A DNA stretch of 20,213 nucleotides from Acetobacter sp. UBA5411 (GCF_002409645.1 NZ_DHNR01000041.1:199892-220104); one strand, 5' to 3'. Shown: positions 7,009-15,727, counted from the first letter of the stretch. A program made the numbers and translations. The notes: generated from the sequence alone by a model not told the origin.

Positions 7009-8052
7009 TTAACCAACCCCGATGCGGGCCGTGGCAAAATAGCGATCCACAGCATCCCGCATGGCACCAGCGACCATGGCCCGATGGCCGGCCTGACGTA
7101 GGGCGGCTTCATCGCTGCGATTGGACATAAAGCCCATTTCCACCAGCACCGAAGGAATATCGGCCGCCTTGAGCACGACGAAGGCGGCATGGCGGTGCGG
7201 ATGCGACAGCAGCGAGATGCGCGACTGAAAGGAGGAAACAACCTGATTGGCGATCCGGGTCGATCCCCGGCGTGTTTCTTCCGAAACCAGACTGGCCAGT
7301 ATCTGTTGCACTTCCGGTGATGTTGCATGGACATGTGGCCCACCGAAGAGGTCCGCGCTGTTCTCGCTCTGGGCGATCATGGCGGTCTGGGAGTCCGATG
7401 CGGCACCTGCAAGCGTATAAACGCTGGCGCCGCGGACGGCAGAGTCATGCAGTGCGTCGGCGTGCATGGAAATGAACAGGGAGGCCTTGTGCGCCTGCGC
7501 CATTTCCACGCGTCCTTCCAGTGGGATGAAGCGGTCACTGGCGCGGGTCAGCGCTACCCGATAGCGGCCTGTCGCCAGCAATTGCCGTTCCAGTTCGGCG
7601 GCGGCGGCTTCAGAGACATGCTTTTCATATGTGCCGGAATAACCGATAGCGCCCGGATCTTTCCCTCCGTGACCCGGGTCCAGCATCACCAGAGGTGGCG
7701 GAGGCGCTGCGCCTCTGATGATGGCGGGGGCATGGAGCGTATTCGTATTATGGACATGCGACGAAGTGGAAACGTGCGCACTTTTTCCTGTGCGGGCCAA
7801 AGCAACTTGCGGAAGCAGAGGCGCAAGGCTGGCGAGAAGAGCGGTTCTACGGGGCAGGGCGAGGCCCATAAGGCCGGATAGGGCTTCAGGAGGGAGTGGA
7901 TCCGCTGCCTTGGCGATGCAACCCTGCCGGAATGATTTGCCGGGAAGCAGGTGGTGGGTCGGCACTGTATCTCCGTTATCCGGTTTCTGAGCCATGAACT
8001 GCGTCCTGAAAAAGGCTTGTGATGTTTTGCCACGCTGACGTTGGGAAGTCAT
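7009..8052 (-). CDS. N-acetylmuramoyl-L-alanine amidase (Amidase_3)
   Basis: A zinc amidase that cuts between muramic acid and the stem peptide of peptidoglycan, usually for daughter-cell separation. The catalytic domain fills the C-terminal two thirds: DPGHGGKDPGA (His128), TYEKHV (Glu143), SMHADA (His197) and LVEMGFMSN (catalytic Glu305). An LPRRTALLASLAPLLPQVALA stretch (about 66-86) looks like a Tat-type or strongly basic signal peptide, so export is expected. No AMIN targeting domain or peptidoglycan-binding domain is present. The start is unsettled: the longest frame is given, but the ATG at 7995 has an AGGA site and the ATG at 7869 would put the twin arginine near the N-terminus. The gene is divergent from rne, a pairing I recall from other alphaproteobacteria. 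Confidence 0.92.
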   Translation of the reverse strand: MTSQRQRGKTSQAFFRTQFMAQKPDNGDTVPTHHLLPGKSFRQGCIAKAADPLPPEALSGLMGLALPRRTALLASLAPLLPQVALARTGKSAHVSTSSHVHNTNTLHAPAIIRGAAPPPPLVMLDPGHGGKDPGAIGYSGTYEKHVSEAAAAELERQLLATGRYRVALTRASDRFIPLEGRVEMAQAHKASLFISMHADALHDSAVRGASVYTLAGAASDSQTAMIAQSENSADLFGGPHVHATSPEVQQILASLVSEETRRGSTRIANQVVSSFQSRISLLSHPHRHAAFVVLKAADIPSVLVEMGFMSNRSDEAALRQAGHRAMVAGAMRDAVDRYFATARIGVG

Positions 8053-8373
8053 TAATGAACGACGATTATGTCAGGAGAGTGTGGGGTTCGTTGCGGCTGC
8101 ATTCACTCCCGGTTACATACAGTTGTATCCGATGGCTTGCGTACTCTGTTGGTTTCGGCCATGTTTGCGAGCATGTGGCCCGTCTGTGACGGTTATCCAC
8201 GCTGCCCGGACCAAGGCAAGCCGTTTCTTCATCATGCAGAGAGCGGCTGCGTTTTGGGTCAGGCCTAATTTATACTGATCGACAAGGGCGGATGAGAGCA
8301 GGTCTGGACACACTGGCGGAACAAGGGAAGGGCAGGGAGCGTAAGTATCCTCTTTATGCCCCATTTCCGCTGT

Positions 8374-8403
8374 CAGTGATGGACTGTCATGCCGGCATCA
8401 CTG
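8374..8403. repeat. Hairpin in the rne upstream region
   Basis: CAGTGATG (8374-8381) and CATCACTG (8396-8403) form a perfect 8-bp stem with a 14-nt loop. No U-tract follows, so it is not a terminator. If transcription starts at the upstream TATACT, it would be a structured element in the rne leader. Confidence 0.45.
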
Positions 8404-8417
8404 TCTCCCGAGTGTCG

Positions 8418-8446
8418 CTCACGCCCGTTATCCCCGATCCTATAGT
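8418..8446 (+). promoter_or_regulatory. Possible rne promoter
   Basis: TATAGT (8441-8446) is preceded at 17 bp by CTCACG (8418-8423), which matches only three positions of the -35 consensus. Transcription would start near 8453 and give a leader of about 100 nt to the ATG at 8557. This is a weak prediction. Confidence 0.3.
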
Positions 8447-8556
8447 CGATTTGCCCGCAGCGCTCCCGCGCGGCGCCCATTTCCATGTTGGTTTGTTCCA
8501 ATCTGGTTGGCTGCGCCCGTCTGGACGAGCGCCGGGCCACCGGAGTTTCCTTTTTT

Positions 8557-11337
8557 ATGAACAAGCGTATGCTGATAGACGCGACGCACGCGGAAGAAAC
8601 CCGCGTCGTTGTGATGGACGGGAACCGTCTTGAGGATTACGACGTCGAGGCTGCCAATCGCAAGCAGCTCAAAGGCAATATCTATCTTGCCAAGGTCATC
8701 CGCGTTGAGCCCAGCCTTCAGGCGGCCTTCGTAGAATATGGCGGAAACCGTCACGGTTTCCTTGCTTTCAGCGAAATTCACCCAGACTACTATCAGATCC
8801 CGGTTGCTGACCGTGAAAAGCTGCTGGCTCTTCAGGAAGAAGAACCTGCCGAAGAGGATCTGACAGACGAAGCCCCCGCGACGGATGAGACGGAGCAGGC
8901 TGAAGAAACCACCGGATCTGAAGAAAGCAGGGAGGAGACTTCCTCCGAGCAGACGCCAGATTATGTCGGCGGCGAGACTGACACCGGCGAAGAAGCCATG
9001 GTGCAGAAGCGCATGGCCCGTTTCCTGCGCAGCTACAAGATTCAGGAAGTCATCCGTCGTCGTCAGGTCCTGCTGGTGCAGGTCGTTAAGGAAGAGCGCG
9101 GCAACAAGGGCGCAGCCCTGACCACCTACATCTCGTTGGCCGGACGCTATTGCGTGCTGATGCCCAACGCCCTGCGTGGTGGTGGCGTGTCGCGCAAGAT
9201 CACCTCGGTCGCTGATCGCAAGCGGCTCAAGGACATCATCGCGGATCTCCAGCTGCCGCGTGGCATGGCCATGATCGTGCGCACAGCTGGAGGGCAGCGG
9301 CCCCGTCCGGAAGTGATGCGCGATTGTGAGTATCTGCTGCATCTGTGGGACGAGATCCGCGAACACACCCTCAATTCGGTCGCACCGGCGCTGATTTACG
9401 AGGAAGCCAGCCTCGTCAAACGGGCGATCCGTGACGTCTACACCCGCGATATCGATGAAATTCTTGTCGATGGCGAACAGGGCTGGCGCGCAGCCCGCGA
9501 CTTCATGCGGATGCTAATGCCGCAGAGCGCCCAGCGGGTGAAGCTGTGGCGCAAGGAAAACCAGCCCCTCTTCAGCCACTATCAGGTTGAAGGCCAGCTT
9601 GACGGGATGTTGTCGCCGACGGTCCAGCTCCGTTCGGGTGGTTATCTGGTCATCAACCAGACGGAAGCGCTGGTGGCGATCGACGTCAACTCGGGGCGTG
9701 CGACACGCGAGCGCAATATCGAGGAAACGGCGGTCAAGACCAACCTCGAAGCTGCTGATGAAGTGGCGCGTCAGCTCCGTCTGCGTGATCTCGCCGGTCT
9801 GATCGTCATCGACTTCATCGACATGGAATCCCGGCGTCACAATGCTCAGGTCGAGCGGCGTCTGAAGGATGCCCTGCGTCATGACCGCGCCCGCATTCAG
9901 GTGGGAGGAATCTCTCACTTCGGGCTGCTGGAAATGTCGCGCCAGCGTCTGCGTCCTTCCGTCGCTGAGTCGGCCTTTGTGCCATGTCCGCACTGTCAGG
10001 GCACCGGTATCGTGCGCGGTATCGAGAGTTCGGCCCTGCATGTGCTTCGTGCGGTTGAGGATGAGGGTGGTCAGCGTCGTGCGGCGGAAATCGTCGTATA
10101 TGTTGCTGGTGAGATTGCGCTCTACATTCTCAACAACAAGCGCGACTGGCTGACGGCCATTGAGACACGTCACAAGATGCACGTGATCTTTTCCGCGGAT
10201 CAGTCTTTGCCTGCGCCGCAGATCCGGATCGAACGTCGTCGTGCGCAGACGGCCCGCTTCGATGCGCCTGCGATTGCTGCCCCTGCCGAAGATGAGAACG
10301 CTGCGTCGGACCGTCATTCCTCGGCCCGGAAGGATGGGGCTGCGTCGACAGAGACGCGCACAAAGGTCATCGCCATCAGCGATGAGCCACCCGCTGTAGC
10401 AAATGAAGCCCGTGATCCTGCGGCGGCACAGAAGGATGAGCGTGGTGAAGGTGATGGCACCGGTCGTCGTCGTCGCCGTCGTCGCCGTCGTCGTGGACCG
10501 AGAGAAGAGGGTACGGCGGAGACACGCAACGCAGAAGGCGTGACGGCTGAAAGCACAGGCGAGCAGCCTGTTGCCGAAGAAGACCCCTATGCGGACAGCG
10601 TGCCTGCACCTGCGGCGGAACCGAATGAAAATCTGGTTCCGGGTCGTAACCGCACCCGTTACTCTCGCAAGACGCCTTCTGCTCCTCAGGCACAGGCACG
10701 GACGCCTGCTGAGCCGCGTCAGACAAACGAGAGAAGCCAGCCCGCCAAAACACCGGCTGCTTCCGGCTGGCGTGGACCGACACCGGCAGATCCGTTTGGC
10801 GGTAGCTTTGATATCTTCGACATCATGGATCAGGTCGATTTTGAAGCATCGTCTGAACCGAAGTCTGCGCCAGCACCCAAGCCTGCTGCTATCGAGGTAG
10901 AGAGTGGTGAGACTGACCATGCCGTGAAGGCGGCTGAGGTCGAGGTCACTGAAGGTGAAGAGCCTGTGCAGGAGGCCCGTCCGGCACGTCGTCGTAGCCG
11001 CGGACGTCGGGGCTCTGGTGCTTCCAGAAACGCCGTGGATACTGCGCAGGGTGTGCAGCAAGAGCCGGTTGAAGCGAAAGACGCTGAGCCTGCTTCTGCG
11101 CCGGAAGCGGAACCAGAGGCAGCAGTCGAGGAAAAACCTGCTCCGCGTGGTCGCCGCCGGACACGTAGAAGCACGGAGGCAACTCCGGCCACTGAAGCGG
11201 CTGAGGTTGTCGAATCTTCCCCTGCAACGCAGGAAGAGGCTCCGAAAAATGATCGGAAGCCGGTCGTGGTCGAGCCGAAGATCATTGATGAGGACACACC
11301 TGTGGCAAAGCCGCGCACAGGCTGGTGGCGTCGTTAA
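8557..11337 (+). CDS. rne: Ribonuclease E
   Basis: A 926-residue endoribonuclease that starts mRNA decay, matures rRNA and tRNA, and scaffolds the degradosome. The N-terminus MNKRMLIDATHAEETRVVV matches family starts, so I reject the in-frame upstream ATG at 8485; a GGAG (8542-8545) lies upstream. The S1 domain (about 36-215) is split by an acidic insertion (93-148) typical of alphaproteobacteria. The DNase I-like catalytic region carries the two magnesium ligands Asp376 (AIDVNSG) and Asp419 (VIDFIDM), with the same 43-residue spacing as in E. coli, and the zinc-link Cys477-Pro-His-Cys480 for tetramer formation. From about residue 570 the protein is low-complexity, with a ten-arginine run (nt 10465-10494) and further Arg-rich patches for RNA binding, ending in GWWRR. 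Confidence 0.96.
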   Translation: MNKRMLIDATHAEETRVVVMDGNRLEDYDVEAANRKQLKGNIYLAKVIRVEPSLQAAFVEYGGNRHGFLAFSEIHPDYYQIPVADREKLLALQEEEPAEEDLTDEAPATDETEQAEETTGSEESREETSSEQTPDYVGGETDTGEEAMVQKRMARFLRSYKIQEVIRRRQVLLVQVVKEERGNKGAALTTYISLAGRYCVLMPNALRGGGVSRKITSVADRKRLKDIIADLQLPRGMAMIVRTAGGQRPRPEVMRDCEYLLHLWDEIREHTLNSVAPALIYEEASLVKRAIRDVYTRDIDEILVDGEQGWRAARDFMRMLMPQSAQRVKLWRKENQPLFSHYQVEGQLDGMLSPTVQLRSGGYLVINQTEALVAIDVNSGRATRERNIEETAVKTNLEAADEVARQLRLRDLAGLIVIDFIDMESRRHNAQVERRLKDALRHDRARIQVGGISHFGLLEMSRQRLRPSVAESAFVPCPHCQGTGIVRGIESSALHVLRAVEDEGGQRRAAEIVVYVAGEIALYILNNKRDWLTAIETRHKMHVIFSADQSLPAPQIRIERRRAQTARFDAPAIAAPAEDENAASDRHSSARKDGAASTETRTKVIAISDEPPAVANEARDPAAAQKDERGEGDGTGRRRRRRRRRRGPREEGTAETRNAEGVTAESTGEQPVAEEDPYADSVPAPAAEPNENLVPGRNRTRYSRKTPSAPQAQARTPAEPRQTNERSQPAKTPAASGWRGPTPADPFGGSFDIFDIMDQVDFEASSEPKSAPAPKPAAIEVESGETDHAVKAAEVEVTEGEEPVQEARPARRRSRGRRGSGASRNAVDTAQGVQQEPVEAKDAEPASAPEAEPEAAVEEKPAPRGRRRTRRSTEATPATEAAEVVESSPATQEEAPKNDRKPVVVEPKIIDEDTPVAKPRTGWWRR

Positions 11338-11365
11338 GCCGTTCTCTTCTGAGACGTAGCTAATG

Positions 11366-11402
11366 GAAACGGGGACGAGGCAGATGCTTCAGTCCCCGTT
11401 TC
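11366..11402 (+). terminator. Intrinsic terminator between rne and uvrB
   Basis: GAAACGGGGAC (11366-11376) pairs perfectly with GTCCCCGTTTC (11392-11402) across a 15-nt loop, and outer GAGAC/GTCTC bases can extend it. The T-run is short and partly inside the stem (CGTTTCTGTCTCTT). It lies 28 bp after the rne stop and ends 20 bp before the uvrB start, so it should lower read-through into uvrB. Confidence 0.7.
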
Positions 11403-11422
11403 TGTCTCTTGCGGGTTGAGCG

Positions 11423-13657
11423 ATGAACGCCCATGTTCACGAAATGGCCACTCGCTCCCGATCCTCCCTTGAGGGAAATCCCGCCCTTCTGTTCCAGCCT
11501 GAGCGCCAGCCTCCCAAGGAGAAGCGCTTCCGCATGGAAGTGGTGTCAGAGTATGAGCCCGCCGGTGATCAGCCGACGGCAATCCGTGAACTGTCCACTG
11601 GTGTGCAGGACAATCTGCGGGATCAAGTTCTGCTTGGTGTGACCGGTTCCGGTAAGACCTTCACCATGGCGAAGGTTATTGAGGCCACACAGAAACCGAC
11701 GCTCATTCTCGCGCCCAACAAGACGCTGGCAGCCCAGCTCTATGGGGAAATGAAGCAATTCTTTCCCAACAACGCGGTCGAGTATTTTGTCAGTTACTAC
11801 GATTATTACCAGCCGGAAGCGTATGTGCCGCGCTCTGATACGTACATAGAAAAAGACAGCCAGATCAACGAACAGATTGACCGGATGCGGCATGCGGCCA
11901 CGCAGGCGTTGCTTGAGCGAAATGACGTCATCATCGTCGCGTCGGTTTCCTGTATCTACGGTATCGGATCGGTTGAAACCTATTCCCGCATGGTCGTGCG
12001 GCTGGAAGTCGGCGGTGAAATCGACCGTGACAAGCTGATAAAAGGGTTGGTGGAGCTCCAGTATCGACGCAACGATGCGGCCTTTGTGCGTGGTGCGTTC
12101 CGTGTGCGGGGAGAGAGCATTGATATCTTCCCGTCCCAGAACGAGGACCGTGCCTGGCGGGTGTCCCTGTTTGGTGACGAGATCGACCAGATTATCGAGT
12201 TTGACCCGCTGACGGGTGAAAAGACGGCCGATCTTCAGGAAGTAAGTCTGTACGCCAATAGCCACTATGTCACGCCGCGTCCGACGCTCAATCAGGCGAT
12301 TGTAGGCATCAAGCAGGAGCTGAAGCAGCAGCTCGCGAAATTCATTGAGGACGGCAAGCTGCTGGAGGCAGAGCGTCTGCAGCAGCGCACGACCTTTGAT
12401 CTGGAAATGCTGGAAACAACCGGCGTCTGCAAAGGCATTGAGAACTACTCACGCTATCTGTCAGGTCGTGCCGCAGGTGATCCGCCGCCGACATTGTTCG
12501 AATACCTGCCGGAAGATGCCCTGCTGATTGTAGACGAAAGCCATGTGACGGTGCCGCAGATTGGCGGCATGGAGCGGGGAGACCATGCGCGTAAATCCGT
12601 GCTTGCCGAGTTTGGGTTCCGTCTGCCGTCCTGTCTCGATAATCGTCCGCTGAAATTTGAGGAATGGGAGGCCTATCGCCCTCAGACGCTTTTTGTCAGT
12701 GCGACGCCTGGTCCCTGGGAGATGGAGAGGACAGCTGGTGTTTTCAGTGAACAGGTTATTCGTCCCACGGGTCTGATTGATCCTGTGACGGAGGTGCGTC
12801 CCGTCGAACGGCAGGTGGATGATCTGCTGGCTGAGTGTCGGGAAACGATCGGCAAGGGAGGGCGTGTGCTTGTCACTGTGCTGACCAAGCGCATGGCCGA
12901 GGATCTCACGGAATATCTGGATGAGGCCGGGATCAAGGTTCGGTATCTGCACTCGGACATTGATACGCTCGAACGGATCGAGATCATTCGCGATTTGCGG
13001 CTTGGCGCTTTCGATGTGCTGATTGGAATCAACCTTCTGCGTGAAGGTCTGGATATTCCGGAATGTTCGCTTGTTGCGATTCTTGATGCTGACAAGGAAG
13101 GTTTTCTGAGATCGAAGACGTCCCTGATTCAGACCATTGGCCGTGCTGCCCGTAACATTGACGGACGGGTGCTGCTGTATGCGGATCGCATGACTGACAG
13201 CCTGCGTTACGCCATTGAGGAAACGGCGCGTCGTCGTGAAAAGCAGTCTCTCTGGAATACCGAGCATGGCATCACGCCGCAGGGCGTGCGCAAGCAGATC
13301 GGTAACATTGTCGGTTCCGTGTTCGAACAGGATTATGTGACCGTCACGCCGACGCAGGGTGCTGAAGCCGACGAGTTTGTCGGCAAGAATCTCGATCAGA
13401 CGATTGCCGAGCTTGAAAAGAAGATGCGTGCGGCGGCTGCTGATCTCGAGTTCGAGACGGCGGCTCGCCTTCGTGATGAAGTCAAACGACTTGAAGCCCT
13501 GCAACTGGGCATCGAGCCACCACCACCGACAGCGCCGCGTCAGAGGGCGGGTGGTAGCCGGAAAAACAGTGCGCCTGTACCGCTCGGTCCGGGTGGAGGC
13601 GGCTACGATCCCGAGAAAAAACGCGGGAGGGCGAGGGGGCGTAGTAAGGCGAAATAA
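11423..13657 (+). CDS. uvrB: UvrABC excision nuclease subunit B
   Basis: A 744-residue DNA-damage verification helicase of nucleotide excision repair. UvrA loads it, it opens the lesion site, and it then recruits UvrC. Motifs in order are Walker A GVTGSGKT (72-79), the strand-separating beta-hairpin YYDYYQPEAYVP (125-136), Walker B/DEAD-type DESH (371-374), motif VI QTIGRAAR (570-577), and the C-terminal UVR domain (about 657-693) that binds UvrC. The first 34 residues precede the conserved RFRMEVVSEYEPAGDQPTAI start and may be partly mis-assigned; ATG 11444 is an alternative. The last 50 residues are a Pro/Gly/Arg/Lys-rich tail. I looked for an alphaproteobacterial SOS box (GTTC-N7-GTTC or GAAC-N7-GAAC) in the 85 bp upstream and found none. 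Confidence 0.97.
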   Translation: MNAHVHEMATRSRSSLEGNPALLFQPERQPPKEKRFRMEVVSEYEPAGDQPTAIRELSTGVQDNLRDQVLLGVTGSGKTFTMAKVIEATQKPTLILAPNKTLAAQLYGEMKQFFPNNAVEYFVSYYDYYQPEAYVPRSDTYIEKDSQINEQIDRMRHAATQALLERNDVIIVASVSCIYGIGSVETYSRMVVRLEVGGEIDRDKLIKGLVELQYRRNDAAFVRGAFRVRGESIDIFPSQNEDRAWRVSLFGDEIDQIIEFDPLTGEKTADLQEVSLYANSHYVTPRPTLNQAIVGIKQELKQQLAKFIEDGKLLEAERLQQRTTFDLEMLETTGVCKGIENYSRYLSGRAAGDPPPTLFEYLPEDALLIVDESHVTVPQIGGMERGDHARKSVLAEFGFRLPSCLDNRPLKFEEWEAYRPQTLFVSATPGPWEMERTAGVFSEQVIRPTGLIDPVTEVRPVERQVDDLLAECRETIGKGGRVLVTVLTKRMAEDLTEYLDEAGIKVRYLHSDIDTLERIEIIRDLRLGAFDVLIGINLLREGLDIPECSLVAILDADKEGFLRSKTSLIQTIGRAARNIDGRVLLYADRMTDSLRYAIEETARRREKQSLWNTEHGITPQGVRKQIGNIVGSVFEQDYVTVTPTQGAEADEFVGKNLDQTIAELEKKMRAAAADLEFETAARLRDEVKRLEALQLGIEPPPPTAPRQRAGGSRKNSAPVPLGPGGGGYDPEKKRGRARGRSKAK

Positions 13658-13835
13658 AGAGCTGGTGGCGTTGTCCGTCACCAAAGGCAACGTCTCGTCA
13701 GTGTTTGAAAAAATTCCTTACGGAAACGGGAAATTTCGCCCTGATTTTGCCTTAAATGAGGCTTCCTTTAGTATCAGAAACTCGCCTCTGCCCCGCCGGG
13801 TTATTGGATGGACAGATACAAGGGGAAAATTCCTC

Positions 13836-14003
13836 ATGAATCATATAATGAATCAGGAAAAACCTGATACCTCGGTCTCACCACTTTCCGGAATCGCGCG
13901 TCTTAGGCGTAAAACGGCTCGTCTCTGTGCAACCTGCGCAATGGGCGCTTGGGTTGTTCTGGGGGCAGTGCCGTTTCTGATCATGCTGATCGAGCTGATC
14001 TGA
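13836..14003 (+). CDS. Small single-span membrane protein
   Basis: A 55-residue frame starting at ATG 13836 with an AAGGGG site (13820-13825) upstream. The first half is polar and basic (about 1-34, with ARLRRKTARLC), and the second half is a hydrophobic helix (about 35-55, GAWVVLGAVPFLIMLIELI) running to the C-terminus. By the positive-inside rule the N-terminus is cytosolic. I do not recognise a family. The frame stays open upstream into uvrB, but this ATG with its ribosome binding site is the sensible start. It lies 178 bp after uvrB and converges on the EAL gene. Confidence 0.5.
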   Translation: MNHIMNQEKPDTSVSPLSGIARLRRKTARLCATCAMGAWVVLGAVPFLIMLIELI

Positions 14004-14020
14004 CAAAAAACGGAACCAGA

Positions 14021-14065
14021 AGGGCGGGACAAACTGTTGCGAAAAGAAACGCGTCAGTCCGCCCT
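14021..14065. terminator. Possible hairpin between convergent genes
   Basis: AGGGCGGGAC (14021-14030) pairs with GTCCGCCCT (14057-14065) with one bulged G and a 26-nt loop. The right arm covers the last codons of the minus-strand EAL gene. On the minus strand a T6 run follows about 10 nt after the stem. The loop is long, so this is tentative. Confidence 0.35.
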
Positions 14066-15727
14066 GCTATCGGGTTGCCGCAACGTAGGCTGTCCGATCA
14101 GATAGCCCTGAATTTCCTCACATCCATGCGCTTCCAGAAAGCCAAGCTGCTCTTCGGTTTCAACGCCTTCTGCACAGCAGGTCATGTTCAGGGCGTGAAT
14201 CATATAGAGCGTGCAGCGGAGAACCGTTTCGACCCGGCTGTCGACCCCGACGCGGCGTACGAATGAACGATCCAGCTTGACCTGATCGAAGGGGTAGTTG
14301 GTCAGACGTTCCAGCGCCCCGAAGCCAGTTCCGAAATCATCCAGAATAAGCCGGACGCCCATGCCTCGGATTCTCGCAAGTTCCTTGCGGGCAATGTCGA
14401 GAGAGCCGAAATCGCTTTTTTCCGAGAACTCAATCTGAAGACGGAGAGGGTCAAGACCGCTTGTCTCAAGAGCTGAACGGATTGTCGTGGCGACCCGTTC
14501 TGTCGCGAGCCATGATGGGGAAACATTCACACTCAACCCCAGCGGCTCTTTCCAGTTCTGGGCCTGATGACAGGCTGTGTGCAGCACCCAAGAATCGATA
14601 TCTTCGATCAGGCCGGCCTGTTCGGCGCAGCGGAGGAATTGTGCCGGATCGACATCGCCGTGATCGGGCCGTTTCCAGCGTAAGAGCGCCTCGAAGGTGA
14701 CAACGTGCTCTGTTCCGGTCTCAAGAACCGGAAGCCAGTTCAGAGTGAAGGCATTGTCGATCAGCGCCTGCCTAAGGTCACTTTCCATGCCGACTTCATC
14801 CGCATGGGCATGTGCAATCTCCGGGGCAACCCGGTTGATCAGGGGGCCTGCACGGAGCCCTCTGATACGGGCCAGAGCTGCGTTCGCGAAGCTGACCAGC
14901 GTGTGTGTATCCGGCGCATCGAACGGGTAACAGGCCCAGCCAATATACGGTTCGAAAGGAAATCCGTCCTTGGGGGCGATGACTTCATCCTGCATGCGTC
15001 TTAGCAGATCATTTGCAAGAGTTTCCGCCTCCGATACGTCCTTTTCGACTGGGATCACGATGGCGAAGCTTCCGCCTCCCAGATGCACAGTAAAACAGCG
15101 GGCGGGGATAAACTCGCGGATCAGCGAATAAGCTCTTTCGATGAGTGCATCGGAAGCGGGCCAGCCATCCCGGTCATTGATGGGTCTGATCTTGCCAAGA
15201 TCAAGCCGGAGAAGTGCCAAGGGCGTGGAGGAAGAAATTTCTGTCGGCGAGATGCGTGTATCGAGATACCGTGTCAGATCAGATATCTGTCCCGTATGAC
15301 TGACTTTTTTCCGGATTTCAGGAGAGGTAATGTTGGCTGTCAGCGTCGCCAGTCTGGTGAGTGCCGGGGACGGAAAAGGCTCCGTGCCGCTGTTCAGGCA
15401 CAGCACCAGCACCTTGTGGCCGTCTTTCGATCCAATTGGTTTGCTGGCCCAGGAACGAAAGCCATGAACAGGCTCAGGGAACAAGCCAGCCTCTACCCCG
15501 CCCTCAGCGGACAATCGCGCAGTGGACAGCTTCAATGCCTCAATCAGGGAGGAGGCTGTAAAGGTTGTTTCATGATCCGTGCTCAAACACAGGATCTTCG
15601 GTGACGAGCCTGTTTCGAGTATAATGGCGGCTTCACAAGGCAGCAGCTGCGGCAGGAGATGGCACAGGGCGCTGCCAGATACATCCGGGGCGCTTTTGTC
15701 TGCCTTGTTATCACTCATCGAAATCAT
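14054..15727 (-). CDS. EAL-domain c-di-GMP phosphodiesterase with degenerate GGDEF
   Basis: A 557-residue protein predicted to cut cyclic di-GMP to pGpG. Residues about 20-140 may be an unnamed sensor domain, possibly GAF-like. Next comes a GGDEF-like domain (about 150-300) whose active loop is GGGSF (217-221), lacking the acidic residues, so it cannot be a cyclase and may bind GTP or serve regulation. The EAL domain (about 313-550) keeps the catalytic set: EALLRW (Glu346), SVNVSP (Asn401), EFSE (Glu433), DDFGTG (Asp463-Asp464), Lys484 in QVKLDRSF, AEGVE (Glu520) and Gln540 in EIQGY. No membrane segment is seen, so it is cytosolic. ATG 15727 (AAAGG just upstream) is preferred over TTG 15739; ATG 15718 is also possible. 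The 138-bp spacer after recG holds a small CTCTGT/ACAGAG hairpin (15790-15805). Confidence 0.92.
   Translation of the reverse strand: MISMSDNKADKSAPDVSGSALCHLLPQLLPCEAAIILETGSSPKILCLSTDHETTFTASSLIEALKLSTARLSAEGGVEAGLFPEPVHGFRSWASKPIGSKDGHKVLVLCLNSGTEPFPSPALTRLATLTANITSPEIRKKVSHTGQISDLTRYLDTRISPTEISSSTPLALLRLDLGKIRPINDRDGWPASDALIERAYSLIREFIPARCFTVHLGGGSFAIVIPVEKDVSEAETLANDLLRRMQDEVIAPKDGFPFEPYIGWACYPFDAPDTHTLVSFANAALARIRGLRAGPLINRVAPEIAHAHADEVGMESDLRQALIDNAFTLNWLPVLETGTEHVVTFEALLRWKRPDHGDVDPAQFLRCAEQAGLIEDIDSWVLHTACHQAQNWKEPLGLSVNVSPSWLATERVATTIRSALETSGLDPLRLQIEFSEKSDFGSLDIARKELARIRGMGVRLILDDFGTGFGALERLTNYPFDQVKLDRSFVRRVGVDSRVETVLRCTLYMIHALNMTCCAEGVETEEQLGFLEAHGCEEIQGYLIGQPTLRQPDSRAD

Larger units (their letters stand above)
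8053..8556. other. Divergent spacer and probable long rne leader
   Basis: About 500 bp between the amidase gene (-) and the chosen rne start (+), with no supported gene. Small frames here lack family resemblance. It contains two possible -10 elements for rne (TATACT at 8271-8276; TATAGT at 8441-8446) and a hairpin at 8374-8403. A long leader would fit the known autoregulation of rne through its own 5' UTR in Escherichia coli, but whether that applies here is unknown. Confidence 0.5.

Noticed and set aside
8485..8556. In-frame 24-codon extension of rne from an upstream ATG
   Set aside because: The family N-terminus starts at MNKRMLIDATHAEETR; the extension has no family resemblance and the 8557 ATG has a GGAG upstream.
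9514..11061. Long open frame antisense to rne
   Set aside because: It mirrors the GC-rich codon bias of rne, encodes a low-complexity Thr/Arg-rich product with no domain, and overlaps a certain gene completely.
11338..11422. LexA/SOS box upstream of uvrB
   Set aside because: No GTTC-N7-GTTC or GAAC-N7-GAAC pattern was found; a GTTC at 11341 has no partner at the right distance.
12461..13690. 409-codon open frame antisense to uvrB
   Set aside because: Same reason: a shadow of a strongly biased real gene, with no recognisable motif.
13359..13835. Upstream part of a long frame that continues into the small membrane protein
   Set aside because: It overlaps the uvrB 3' end in another frame; only the part after ATG 13836 has a ribosome binding site and a plausible protein.
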